A DNA stretch of 64,000 bases from an uncultured Lachnospiraceae bacterium (GTDB lineage Bacteria; Bacillota; Clostridia; Lachnospirales; Lachnospiraceae), in NCBI GenBank assembly GCA_947382355.1, contig CANCYR010000011.1, forward strand, positions 1 through 64,000, written 5' to 3'. Positions 52,383-61,761 of the stretch are shown here, one piece after another; the stretch's first letter is position 1; each line of letters begins with the position of its first letter. The translations under genes and the position numbers were made by a program. The notes under the pieces were generated by a model. It was not told where the DNA came from and searched no databases. It saw only the letters and a program-made list of their open reading frames with translations.

Positions 52383-54005
52383 ATGGAGAAAGTAACTGGA
52401 ACATCCATATTAAAGGGTATTGCAATCGGCAGGATTCTGTTTTATCAAAAAAGAAAACAGCAGATAAAACCTGTTAAGGTTACAGATATCCAGACGGAAA
52501 AAAGACGATATGAACAAGCAAGGGAAACTGCTGTCCTGCAATTGAAAGAACTGCAGAAAAAAGCGGAAAAAGAAGTGGGACGGATGGATGCCGGAGTATT
52601 TGAAGCCCATGCTGTAATGGTGGAGGATGAGGATTATGCGGATTCTGTTTTCAATATCATTGAAACACAGCAGATAAATGCAGAATTTGCAGTGGCAGTT
52701 ACCGGAGACGACTTTTTTAAGATGTTTTCCGGGATGGATGATGACTTTTTTAAGGCACGGGCGGCAGATGTAAAGGATGTTTCTGAAAGGCTTATTGACA
52801 TTTTGTCCGGGATAGGAAATGCCGGAAATCTGGTGAATGAGCCTGTTATTATTGTGGCGGATGAGTTATCGCCCAGCGAAACTATTCAAATGGACAAAGG
52901 GAAGCTGCTTGGATTTGTGACGAGACAGGGCTCCGCCAATTCCCATACGGCAATTCTGGCAAAGACCATGGACATTCCAGCATTGATAGGAGTAGATATC
53001 AAAAAGGAGTGGAATGGTAAAACGGCCATTATTGATGGATATTCAGGAGATTTATATATTGAGCCGGATATAGAAATATATAATCAGATGAAGGTCCATT
53101 TGGAAGAAGACAAAAAAGCAAAAGGACTGCTTCGGGAGCTAAAAGGAAAAGAAGACGTAACACTGGATGGAAAAAAGATAAAATTGTATGCAAATATTGG
53201 AAGCGTAAGTGATGTGGCAAGTGTGCTTGCCAATGATGCTGCCGGCATCGGGCTTTTTAGAAGTGAGTTTCTTTATCTGGAAGCAAAGGATTATCCAAGT
53301 GAGGAAATCCAGTTTCTGGCATATAAGGCTGTAGCAGAAAATATGGCAGGCAAAGAAGTGATTATCAGGACACTGGACATTGGCGCTGATAAGCAGGTGG
53401 ATTACTTTCAACTGGAAAGGGAAGAGAATCCGGCAATGGGCAATCGGGCAATACGAATATGCCTGGAGCGGCTGGATGTTTTTAAAACACAGCTTCGCGC
53501 ATTGATTAGGGCAAGTGCATTTGGAAATATTTCCATTATGTATCCAATGATTATCTCTGTAGAAGAGGTGCGTAAAATCAAGGGAATTGTAGAGTCGGTT
53601 AAGGCAGAACTGGATGCACAGGGTATTCCTTACGGTGAGTTTGAGCAGGGAATTATGATTGAAACCCCTGCTGCTGTTATGATTAGTGATTTATTGGCGG
53701 AAGAAGTGGACTTTTTCAGTATTGGAACAAATGATTTAACACAATATACATTGGCAATTGACCGTCAGAACAGGAAGCTGGATGATATTTATGATTCTCA
53801 TCATCCCGCAGTGCTTCGCATGATTCAGATGACTGTTGAAAACGGCCATAAGCACGGCTGTCAGGTAGGCATTTGCGGAGAGCTTGCAGCTGACCCTGCA
53901 TTGACAAGGACATTTCTTAAGATGGGAATTGACGAGCTTTCAGTGTCTCCATCCTTTGTACTGCCTATACGAAAGAATATACGGGAAACAGAGCTGGGGA
54001 TATGA
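52383..54005 (+). CDS. ptsI: Phosphotransferase system enzyme I
   Basis: A 540-residue PEP-protein phosphotransferase. Phospho-His in GSANSHTAILAKTMDIPAL (about residue 185), PEP-binding FRSEFLYL, RTLDIGADKQ, and the signature DFFSIGTNDLTQYTLAIDR with the catalytic Cys in GICGELA. Length is slightly below the usual 570. No HPr or EII gene is adjacent. No Shine-Dalgarno sequence is evident before the ATG, which lies two bases after the secreted-protein stop, so its translation seems coupled to that gene. Confidence 0.95.
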   Translation: MEKVTGTSILKGIAIGRILFYQKRKQQIKPVKVTDIQTEKRRYEQARETAVLQLKELQKKAEKEVGRMDAGVFEAHAVMVEDEDYADSVFNIIETQQINAEFAVAVTGDDFFKMFSGMDDDFFKARAADVKDVSERLIDILSGIGNAGNLVNEPVIIVADELSPSETIQMDKGKLLGFVTRQGSANSHTAILAKTMDIPALIGVDIKKEWNGKTAIIDGYSGDLYIEPDIEIYNQMKVHLEEDKKAKGLLRELKGKEDVTLDGKKIKLYANIGSVSDVASVLANDAAGIGLFRSEFLYLEAKDYPSEEIQFLAYKAVAENMAGKEVIIRTLDIGADKQVDYFQLEREENPAMGNRAIRICLERLDVFKTQLRALIRASAFGNISIMYPMIISVEEVRKIKGIVESVKAELDAQGIPYGEFEQGIMIETPAAVMISDLLAEEVDFFSIGTNDLTQYTLAIDRQNRKLDDIYDSHHPAVLRMIQMTVENGHKHGCQVGICGELAADPALTRTFLKMGIDELSVSPSFVLPIRKNIRETELGI

Positions 54006-54169
54006 ATCAGACAGAATGTTTTGAACCAAATCGACAAAAAGGGTTAAGTTTCTCAAAAACTCTTGAAAAATTTTTGTTTTATGATATCATAATGTTTGTA
54101 TAAAGTTTCTCAATTGAGAATTTTTCCGTCATACAAAGATTTAGCAGTAGTGAAAATACGAATGAAAGA

Positions 54170-54216
54170 AATATACATCCTCAACTCTGAACAGTTTTGG
54201 ATGTATATTTTTTTTA
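54170..54216. terminator. Terminator between convergent ptsI and deacetylase genes
   Basis: AATATACATCC (54170-54180) pairs with GGATGTATATT (54199-54209), then a run of Ts. The 160 bases after ptsI also hold a perfect palindrome TTCTCAATTGAGAA (54107-54120) whose role is unclear. Confidence 0.85.
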
Positions 54217-54218
54217 AT

Positions 54219-55001
54219 TTAATTTTTAATCTGCCTGCCTTCGTGATTCATATGATAATCTTCCTGATATATTAGTTGGGAAACAGGAACGATTTCATAA
54301 CCCTGTTCCTTTAAATTAGTAATCATGGCATCCAAAGCCTGAGCAGTATACTTGGCGCCGTTGTGGCAGAGGATGATACTGCCGTTGCCTAAATGCTTAT
54401 GCTGGGTGACGGTTTTTATAATGGAATCAACACCATAGTCCTTCCAGTCCAGACTATCCACATCCCATTGTATTGTATAATAATTACATGCCTTTGCATT
54501 GGTTATGACATGGTTGTCATAGTCTCCGTAAGGAGGACGGAACAGGAACATATCATATCCGGTCAGTTCCTTTACTTTGTTATGTACCTGCATCAGCTCA
54601 TCTTGACATTGCTCATCACTTAGCTGGGACATATTTTTATGGTTTTCACTGTGATTTCCAAGGTCGTGTCCAGCGGCAAAAATTGCTTTCACATCCTCCG
54701 GATAGGATTCCACCCAGCCCCCGGTCATAAAAAAAGTTACATGTACATTATGTTTTTTTAGTATTTCCAAAATAGTGGCAGTATCTTCATTTCCCCAAGC
54801 CGCATCGAAGCTCAGGGCTATTTTTTTTTCATCCGTTTCCACACAATAAATAGGAAGTTCCCTGCCATCCACACTATTGCTCACCGTTACGTTTTCAGAA
54901 GCATATTTGCCGATTGCCAGTGCCAGAAACAACATACCAAACCAAAAGAAACCGGATTTTACAAATTTCTTCAGGGTTTGAAAGAAATTTTCTTTTCCCA
55001 T
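54219..55001 (-). CDS. Polysaccharide deacetylase (PdaB/NodB-type)
   Basis: A 260-residue membrane-anchored NodB-homology protein: one N-terminal anchor (about residues 17-35), then the deacetylase domain with SFDAAWGNEDT (the first motif has Ala-Ala in place of Asp-Asp region seen in classical enzymes, as in PdaB-like sporulation proteins), metal ligands in GHDLGNHSENH, and FRPPYGDY plus ILCHNG. In most NodB enzymes the first motif is TFDD; the SFDAAWG form may weaken metal binding. The ATG at 55001 is preferred over a GTG at 55010. Confidence 0.88.
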   Translation of the reverse strand: MGKENFFQTLKKFVKSGFFWFGMLFLALAIGKYASENVTVSNSVDGRELPIYCVETDEKKIALSFDAAWGNEDTATILEILKKHNVHVTFFMTGGWVESYPEDVKAIFAAGHDLGNHSENHKNMSQLSDEQCQDELMQVHNKVKELTGYDMFLFRPPYGDYDNHVITNAKACNYYTIQWDVDSLDWKDYGVDSIIKTVTQHKHLGNGSIILCHNGAKYTAQALDAMITNLKEQGYEIVPVSQLIYQEDYHMNHEGRQIKN

Positions 55002-55405
55002 AAAATTCACCGTATATATCCTATTGCCATAATATATGACAGAAACGGCTTTTCCTATTCCCAGTAATTTATTGACAGATTATAACACAAGATAAATACG
55101 GTGGAAATTTAGACATGACGTAATTGTCAATGTATAAAAGTTAGTAAATTCTTACAAAAAATATAAAATGTTTTAACGGAGGCTGGACAAGTAAAAAACG
55201 AAATGTTACAATACAATTCCTTTCCAAGACGTGATATGTTCTATCACAATTTCCCAAATGCAGACAAAATATAAAAAGAAACGGGGTGATTTAAAGCATC
55301 AGAAAAGATGGGGGAATCAGACCATGTAGAATAGGCTAAGACGGCAATTGAATTGATCCTTGGCTGCAAAGACAAATCATAAAGAAATAAAGAGAGAGGA
55401 AGAAT
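55002..55405. other. 404-base intergenic region
   Basis: Minus strand: TTTCCA (55107-55102) and TATAAT (55084-55079) with a 17-base spacer form a promoter for the deacetylase gene. The remaining 300 bases lead to the surface protein gene. I looked for a cyclic-di-GMP or other riboswitch in the GC-richer part (55281-55380) and could not fit one. No ORF. Confidence 0.5.
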
Positions 55406-57922
55406 ATGAAAATACTACAAGTGATTATCAAGAAGAAAAAAACAATTAAAGCAATGCTGGCAGTTTTTGCCCTGGTATTTTGTCTGGAAGATACTGTTTA
55501 TGCAGCTGCCAATAAGTCGGGCTGTGAAAACAGGGGAACGGTAACGGCAGCCTACGATACTGCAGGGACAGCGGTAAATGGTTATTTTAAAAAGAACGGG
55601 AAGGTGGTTGTCACCTATGAAATGGGACAGCCAGATGAAAGCTGCAGCGATACCTCATATCAATATGTGGGAATTACAGATAAGGTAGAGGTGCCTCAAA
55701 TTGACGCATCTGAAACAAATGTATCAGGCGGCGGACATGTCTGCAACGGGCATACTTCCAATGCAGCAGAATGGAAGCACTGGTTTGGACTTTCCGGCAG
55801 GGTGTTGTATGGCATGAGCACTAAGAATCTGGGAAGTGTAACCGTAACGGAGGAAGAGTATAAAAAGTGCAGCTATGCCATTGCAGGACCATCTACTTCT
55901 TTTGGAGACGGTCTTGGAAGCAGCGGAAGGTTCCATTGGATTGTCCTGTATAAAAAGCTTCCTTCTAAAATAGGGAGCAATGGTATTGATGAAACAGCAC
56001 CTGAAACTGAGTTAAAGGCTGCGCCTTCCGGAAAGACAGCCGTGAACCCGGCAAATGGAAAAACTTATGGCACACAGGCAGTATTGACGGCAACCTGTGC
56101 GGACCAGGAGTCAAGGCCCCATAAGACAAAGACATTTCGCTTTAAAAATTCTTCTGGGAATATAACGGACTGGATTGCGGCAAATAGCGGAAATAAAAAG
56201 ACCGCCTCTTCTACCCATACAGTAAATGGAAACGGCACTTATTTTGTGGAATCACAGGACCAGTTAGGAAACTCTTCCATCAGCAAAGGTATACCCGTAG
56301 ACTTTATTGATTTAACGGCTCCTGCAGCCATGGTGGATAAGACCGTCAATGAAAAAGTGGTAGTAAATGGAAAAGAATGGACTGCCACTACCGTAACCTT
56401 AAATGTAACTGCAAGCGACAGCGACGCAGGGCTCTCTTCACTGCCATACAGCTTTGATCAGGTTACATGGACAAATGCCGGAAGCTATGTGATAAGCCAG
56501 AACGGCACCTATCAGATTAAAGTTCAGGATGCTTTGGGCAATATGGCAACTAAAACCGTTACAATAGACAATTTTGACAAAACAGCCCCGGAAGCAGAAG
56601 TTCTTACAAATTATGAAAATAGCGTTACAATAGGAGAAAAGATATGGTCAAGAGAAGGTGCAAACGTAGAAATTCAAGCGGCAGATAAAGGCTGCGGACT
56701 GGATGCGGCTCCTTATTCCTTTGACGGGGGAGAAAACTGGACCCGGGAAAACAGACATACATTTTCTGAAAACGGCACATATCAGGTAAAGGTGCGCGAT
56801 AGTTTACATAACATTAGAAACAATGTAGTGTCCATAAAAGGAATCGATAAAACGCCTCCTGTAATACAGGAAATCAGCATGGAACCAAGTAACTGGAAAT
56901 CAGGAAATGCAGTTGTGCAGGTACAGGCAAAAGACAATGAGAGTGGCTGCGGACTTGCAGAAAAAGCATATTCCTTTGATGGGGGAAAGAACTGGACGGA
57001 GAAGAATGAGATAGTAATTTCCAAGACCACAGATTTAAAAATTCAGGTAAAGGATGGGCTTGGAAACATTGCAGAAGAGACTTTTCAGGCAAAATGCACG
57101 CCTGAAGAGGAAAATAAAAAAGGCAATGACGATGATGAAGACGAAGAGAAAGACGATGAAGGGGACGATGATGAAGGGGACGATGATGAAGGAGACGATG
57201 ATAAAGATGATGATAATAAGGACGATAATAAAAAGAAGCGAAAAAAGTATGGTGATAAAATAACAGATGGGGACAGAGTAAAGAAAGAAGGCATAGTTGA
57301 TACAAAAAGCGGTGGAGATGACACGGTGCCGGAAGGAGAAAATATTATCCCTGTCCCTAAAAAGGAGGAAGGGAAAAAATCCCACAAAAGTCAGGTTAAG
57401 AATACCGTGGAAAACCGTAAAGAAGATAGCAATACCAAAGAGAAAACAGAACAGGAAGAAATAAAAGAAACCACCCATCAGGTAATCCTGCCGGTTTTAG
57501 AAGAAGAAAAAGAACCTATTGAAATAGAAGAATATGACACCGACAGCCCAAAAGAGGGAAAGAGTGAAAAAACATTTCTGGAAAAGTTATGTATTTCAGC
57601 GATGATAGCAATACTATTGTTAGGACTGCTGGGGCTTTTGTTATGGTATTTGTTTATATTCTGCAAATACAGGGCTGTTTTATATGGTAAGGAAGAGGGC
57701 AGGTATAAAAGGCTTGGCACTGTTGCCATCTCCCAAAAGGAAGAGCAGCATATGGCAGATATTCCGGATGAACTGTTACAAAAGATTAGCGGAAACCATT
57801 ATCGTCTTAAAGTAAATCCGGCTTATTTATTTGAACGGGAAGGTGAGGATATCTATATCCATATAGAAGAAAGAATGCTGAAAAAGCAGGTAGAAAAACA
57901 AATTGATTTTTTTGTAGACTGA
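55406..57922 (+). CDS. Large surface protein with Ig-like repeats and C-terminal anchor
   Basis: An 838-residue surface protein. Signal peptide (about residues 1-34), an N-terminal domain of about 160 residues with paired Cys, then at least three Ig-like repeats (about 195-300, 300-395, 395-490, 490-575) linked by DxTAPxAE/DKTPPVI joints. Each repeat carries a YSFDGGxNWT-type motif. A Gly/Asp/Glu/Lys region (about 575-625) is almost pure DDDEG. A single membrane helix (LLLGLLGLLLWYLFIF, near residue 745) and a 85-residue cytoplasmic tail end the protein. Adhesion or envelope sensing is likely. AGAGGAAG precedes the ATG. Confidence 0.82.
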   Translation: MKILQVIIKKKKTIKAMLAVFALVFCLEDTVYAAANKSGCENRGTVTAAYDTAGTAVNGYFKKNGKVVVTYEMGQPDESCSDTSYQYVGITDKVEVPQIDASETNVSGGGHVCNGHTSNAAEWKHWFGLSGRVLYGMSTKNLGSVTVTEEEYKKCSYAIAGPSTSFGDGLGSSGRFHWIVLYKKLPSKIGSNGIDETAPETELKAAPSGKTAVNPANGKTYGTQAVLTATCADQESRPHKTKTFRFKNSSGNITDWIAANSGNKKTASSTHTVNGNGTYFVESQDQLGNSSISKGIPVDFIDLTAPAAMVDKTVNEKVVVNGKEWTATTVTLNVTASDSDAGLSSLPYSFDQVTWTNAGSYVISQNGTYQIKVQDALGNMATKTVTIDNFDKTAPEAEVLTNYENSVTIGEKIWSREGANVEIQAADKGCGLDAAPYSFDGGENWTRENRHTFSENGTYQVKVRDSLHNIRNNVVSIKGIDKTPPVIQEISMEPSNWKSGNAVVQVQAKDNESGCGLAEKAYSFDGGKNWTEKNEIVISKTTDLKIQVKDGLGNIAEETFQAKCTPEEENKKGNDDDEDEEKDDEGDDDEGDDDEGDDDKDDDNKDDNKKKRKKYGDKITDGDRVKKEGIVDTKSGGDDTVPEGENIIPVPKKEEGKKSHKSQVKNTVENRKEDSNTKEKTEQEEIKETTHQVILPVLEEEKEPIEIEEYDTDSPKEGKSEKTFLEKLCISAMIAILLLGLLGLLLWYLFIFCKYRAVLYGKEEGRYKRLGTVAISQKEEQHMADIPDELLQKISGNHYRLKVNPAYLFEREGEDIYIHIEERMLKKQVEKQIDFFVD

Positions 57923-57972
57923 TATTAAAAAATGGAAATTTAATAAAAGCATAATAAAAGTATAAATAAAAA

Positions 57973-58017
57973 AAGTGAAGGCTCCCTGTTAAAATTTAAC
58001 AGTAGGAGTTTTCACTT
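57973..58017 (+). terminator. Hairpin after the surface protein gene
   Basis: AAGTGAAGGCTCC...GTTAAA pairs with TTTAAC...GGAGTTTTCACTT over a short loop. The T-run is missing, so it may act as a weak or bidirectional terminator. A TATAAT box follows at 58033-58038 with TTCACT upstream, serving the next gene. Confidence 0.55.
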
Positions 58018-58182
58018 CCTGAAGAAGTATGCTATAATACCACATAACTGTTTTGCTTATCATTTAAGGAACATTTATGAAAAAAACGAAGATAACTGCA
58101 AAAATACATTAATTAATAAATAGTTTTGAGGAAATGCAGGCAATTGTCTGTTAAAGGAATAAAAAAGGAAAACAACATCACT

Positions 58183-59958
58183 ATGGAAGAAAACAATAAA
58201 GTGAACGGGCATCGTTATAAAATGCTGTTAGCTGCCATTCTGACTGTTTTGTCGCTGGCTGCAGCAATCAGCAAGATTTTTATAGGCTTTGATGTAGATG
58301 AAGGCTATGGGATTTCCATGCCTTATCGCCTGCTGCAGGGAGACAGGCTTCTTTTAGACATGTGGGAGATACATCAGACCTCCTCCTTTCTGCCTTATCT
58401 CTTCCTCCTTCCCTTTGTGAAGCTCACCGGCGGAAATACCGGAGTTGTTCTTTATTTCCGGGTTGTTTCCACATTACTTCATTTAGGCTTTTCCTGCTGG
58501 GTTTATAAGGAATTATCCTATAGGATGGAAAAGGAATGGAGCTGCTTATGCGGGCTTTTGTATTTTAATTTTTTACCCAAGTGGCTTATGAGTCTGGACT
58601 TTTCCATGCAGCTTATCTGGGGAATGACGGCAATGCTGTTGTTTTTATGTCGGGGGGAAAAAGGAAAGAGTTATTGGGCATTTTTGGCGGGAGTGAGTCT
58701 GGCGTTTACAGTGCTTGGATATCCTACTATGGCTGTTTTATATCCGGCAGCATTATGGCTGATTTGGAAGTATCAGGGAAAATCCATGAAAAGAATGGGA
58801 ATATTTACGCTTGGATGCGGCATTTGCGCCATTGTTTTCTTTGGTTATCTGCTAAAGGACATGAGTATGGGAGAGATAGTGTCCAGCATTCCCCATGTTT
58901 TTTCGGATGGTTCCCATCAGTTTGATATGATGACGAAATGGTCTTTGTTTTTTAAGAGGTGGCTGGAGGCAGCTTTGCAGGCAGTTGTCCTGCTGGTTCC
59001 CGGCGGGTTAACAGCCTTTTTATGCAAAATCCTGTTTCCCAAATGCTTTCATGGGAAAAAATGGCTTGTTTGTCTGGTGAAGGAGCATTTTTATTGTTTC
59101 TTTGTGTCAGTGTTCATGATTGTCAGTTCTGTGATTGTAGTATGCGCTGATTTGGCAGGGATTCCATGGAGTCCTTTCCGGCTGCAGGTGCGTTATCTGG
59201 TATTATTTGCGCTGGCATTTTTCCTTGGGAAGAAGTGCGGGAACAGGGAAACAGAAGAAAAAAGAAAGAAAATAAGAGACTATCTTCTAATAGGAACCTT
59301 TATTGCCTTTGCAGGGATTTTGCTGGCCAGCAATGTAGGTCCTGTTTCCAGCAGTTCCTATCTGATTCCCGGCATTCTGGCTCTTTTGCCCCTGATGTGC
59401 TTATATGGCAGGGAAGCCGGAATAAAGCAGATGGAGACGGCAATGTATACGGCTGTAAGCATACTTGTTTTAAGTCTGATATTTTGTAAGGGTTATTACG
59501 TAAGGGTCAGCGAATATCCCCCTGCCAATATTTTAGAAAAAAGAGAACAGGTGACTTTTGGCCCCATGAAAGGAATCTATATATATCCGGAGGATTTGGA
59601 GCGGGCAGAGGATTTTTATGAAGCAATAGGACAGGGCGATTCCGGGGAAAAACTGCTTTTGTTGAGTACGGAGGGCATTTATAATCTTTTCGGAACAGGC
59701 ACTTATGTGACGCCTACTACCATAAGCACACCTGCTTTCAATGAGCAGTGGGTGGAATATTTTACCATTCATAAGGAGCATATGCCGGACCGGATTGTAA
59801 TTGGAAAGAACACGATAGATGATTTGGACAAATTTTTCAGGCAGAATCCCCTTGGTATATGGATTCGGGAAAATTATGATATTTCAAATAGAAAAGAGGA
59901 TGAATATTTATGTGTGATACAAAGCAGAACGGATGGGAGAAAAATGTCAGAAAGGTAA
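58183..59958 (+). CDS. Polytopic membrane glycosyltransferase, GT-C/ArnT-like
   Basis: About 591 residues with some 12 membrane segments and a C-terminal extracellular part. The first outer loop carries FDVDEGYGISMPYRLLQGD, the acidic Asp-Glu motif typical of GT39/ArnT-like enzymes, then MWEIHQTSSF. It probably transfers a sugar from a polyprenyl phosphate donor to an envelope acceptor. The frame is open from a TTG at 58126 without a ribosome binding site; the ATG at 58183 with AAAGG upstream is preferred. hisC starts inside its 3' end (49-base overlap). Confidence 0.78.
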   Translation: MEENNKVNGHRYKMLLAAILTVLSLAAAISKIFIGFDVDEGYGISMPYRLLQGDRLLLDMWEIHQTSSFLPYLFLLPFVKLTGGNTGVVLYFRVVSTLLHLGFSCWVYKELSYRMEKEWSCLCGLLYFNFLPKWLMSLDFSMQLIWGMTAMLLFLCRGEKGKSYWAFLAGVSLAFTVLGYPTMAVLYPAALWLIWKYQGKSMKRMGIFTLGCGICAIVFFGYLLKDMSMGEIVSSIPHVFSDGSHQFDMMTKWSLFFKRWLEAALQAVVLLVPGGLTAFLCKILFPKCFHGKKWLVCLVKEHFYCFFVSVFMIVSSVIVVCADLAGIPWSPFRLQVRYLVLFALAFFLGKKCGNRETEEKRKKIRDYLLIGTFIAFAGILLASNVGPVSSSSYLIPGILALLPLMCLYGREAGIKQMETAMYTAVSILVLSLIFCKGYYVRVSEYPPANILEKREQVTFGPMKGIYIYPEDLERAEDFYEAIGQGDSGEKLLLLSTEGIYNLFGTGTYVTPTTISTPAFNEQWVEYFTIHKEHMPDRIVIGKNTIDDLDKFFRQNPLGIWIRENYDISNRKEDEYLCVIQSRTDGRKMSER

Positions 59959-60983
59959 TTCCCTATACTCCCGGGGAACAGCCTGGGAATATAAATGTCA
60001 TAAAGTTGAATACAAATGAAAATCCTTATCCGCCGGCGCCAGCAGTAGAGGAAGCCATGAAAAATTTTCCCGCGGATATTCTGCGGCTTTATCCGGACCC
60101 GTCCGTAGGAAAGCTGACGGAAGCTTTGGCAGATTATTATGGACTGAAAAAGGAAAATGTATTTGTGGGGGTTGGTTCCGACGATGTGCTTGCCACTGCA
60201 TTTTTAACATTTTTTAACAGCAAAAAGCCGGTTTTCTTTCCGGATATTACATACTCCTTTTATGATGTATGGGCAAAGCTGTATCAGATTCCCTATGAGT
60301 GTAAGCCTCTGGATGAGAACTTTTCCATAGTAAAAGAGGATTACTTACAGGAAAACGGCGGAATTATTTTCCCTAATCCCAATGCCCCTACCGGAGTGCT
60401 TCAGACAGTGGAATTTATAGAAGAGATTGTAAAGGCAAATCAGGACGTAGTGGTAATTATCGATGAGGCATATATTGATTTTGGAGGAGAAAGCTGTCTG
60501 CCCCTTATCCACAAATATGATAACTTACTGGTTGTACAGACCTTTTCCAAATCCCGCTCCCTTGCAGGGCTTCGGATTGGTTTTGCCATGGGAAATGAAA
60601 AACTGATTTCCTATTTAAATGATGTAAAATATTCCATTAATTCTTACACGATGAACCAGCCCTCTATTATTCTGGGAGTGGAAAGCATAAAAGAGGATTC
60701 TTATTTTAAAGAAACGATAAAAAAGGTAGTTGCCACGAGGGAAAGGAGCAAGGAGAAGCTAAAAGAGCTTGGATTTTCCTTTCAGGACTCTTACAGCAAC
60801 TTCATCTTTGCAACTCATAAGCAGCGCCCGGCAAAAGAGCTGTTTGAAGCGCTGAAAAAGAAAGACATTTATGTGCGCTACTTTAATCAGGAAAGAATAT
60901 CGGATTATCTGCGGATTACTATTGGGACGGATGAGGAAATGGACAGGCTGTTTGAGGAATTAAAGAGTATTTTAAATCAATAG
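59910..60983 (+). CDS. hisC: Histidinol-phosphate aminotransferase
   Basis: A 357-residue fold-type I PLP aminotransferase. N-terminal IKLNTNENPYPPAP, the NPNAPTG motif, IDEAYIDFGG, and the PLP Lys in FSKSRSLAGLRIG. The family N-terminus agrees with the ATG at 59910, GAGG ten bases upstream. It converts imidazole acetol phosphate to histidinol phosphate. No other his gene is nearby; members of this family also serve aromatic amino acid synthesis. Confidence 0.93.
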   Translation: MCDTKQNGWEKNVRKVIPYTPGEQPGNINVIKLNTNENPYPPAPAVEEAMKNFPADILRLYPDPSVGKLTEALADYYGLKKENVFVGVGSDDVLATAFLTFFNSKKPVFFPDITYSFYDVWAKLYQIPYECKPLDENFSIVKEDYLQENGGIIFPNPNAPTGVLQTVEFIEEIVKANQDVVVIIDEAYIDFGGESCLPLIHKYDNLLVVQTFSKSRSLAGLRIGFAMGNEKLISYLNDVKYSINSYTMNQPSIILGVESIKEDSYFKETIKKVVATRERSKEKLKELGFSFQDSYSNFIFATHKQRPAKELFEALKKKDIYVRYFNQERISDYLRITIGTDEEMDRLFEELKSILNQ

Positions 60984-60993
60984 GAGAAAGAAT

Positions 60994-61761
60994 ATGGAAG
61001 CTTATTCGGATTTTGCAAAGGTGTATGATACCTTTATGGATAATACCCCATATGAAACCTGGTGTGGATTTCTGGTGTCCCTTTTCCGGAAAGAAGGCAT
61101 AGAGGACGGGCTTGTACTGGATATGGGATGCGGAACCGGAATGCTGACGGAAATGCTGGAGCAGGCGGGATATGATATGATTGGCATTGACAATTCCATG
61201 GATATGCTGCAGATTGCTATGGAAAAGCAGAGGGAAAAAAAGAAGGATTCCATTTTGTATCTCCTTCAGGATATGCGTGAATTTGAATTGTACGGCACGG
61301 TCAGGGCAGTGGTGAGCATTTGTGATTCTCTCAATTATCTGCTGGATAGGGAGGAACTGGTACAAACCTTTCGGCTGGTAAATAACTATCTGGACCCGGA
61401 AGGAATTTTTGTATTTGATTTTAATACGACGTACAAGTATAAGGAAGTCATTGGGGACAGCGTTATTGCGGAAAACAGGGAAGAAAGCAGCTTTATATGG
61501 GAAAATTATTATGATGATGAAACGGGCATGAATGAATACGACCTGACCGTTTTCATAAAAGAAGGGGAGTTGTACCGCAAATTTGAAGAAACCCACTATC
61601 AAAGAGGATATACTTTGCAGGAAGTAAAGAAAGCTTTAAAACAGGCAGGGCTTATTTTTCTAAAGGCTTTTGACGGGGAGACTTATGAACAGCCTCATGA
61701 AAGCAGTGAACGGATTTTTGTAATGGCAAAAGAGCAGGGAAAGAGGATAGAAGGAAAATGA
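60994..61761 (+). CDS. SAM-dependent methyltransferase
   Basis: A 255-residue class I methyltransferase. SAM-binding motif VLDMGCGTGMLTEML (about residue 46), the acidic residue in IGIDNSMDML, and LQDMREFELYG. Aromatic and acidic residues around SICDSLNYLLD fit small-molecule or tRNA-type methyltransferases. Strong ribosome binding site AGGAG. It overlaps the hslO start by four bases (ATGA). Confidence 0.88.
   Translation: MEAYSDFAKVYDTFMDNTPYETWCGFLVSLFRKEGIEDGLVLDMGCGTGMLTEMLEQAGYDMIGIDNSMDMLQIAMEKQREKKKDSILYLLQDMREFELYGTVRAVVSICDSLNYLLDREELVQTFRLVNNYLDPEGIFVFDFNTTYKYKEVIGDSVIAENREESSFIWENYYDDETGMNEYDLTVFIKEGELYRKFEETHYQRGYTLQEVKKALKQAGLIFLKAFDGETYEQPHESSERIFVMAKEQGKRIEGK

Noticed and set aside
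54063..54090. TTGAAA...TATCAT as promoter of a small RNA ending at 54216
   Set aside because: The -10 box is weak and the terminator is fully explained by the convergent genes; without RNA data it is not supportable.
55281..55380. Possible cyclic-di-GMP or other riboswitch before the surface protein gene
   Set aside because: I could not match conserved residues or stems of GEMM-type or other riboswitch classes.
57035..57478. Antisense hydrophobic frames over the acidic stretch
   Set aside because: Antisense of GAT/GAA-rich codons gives Ile/Phe/Ser runs automatically; not a gene.
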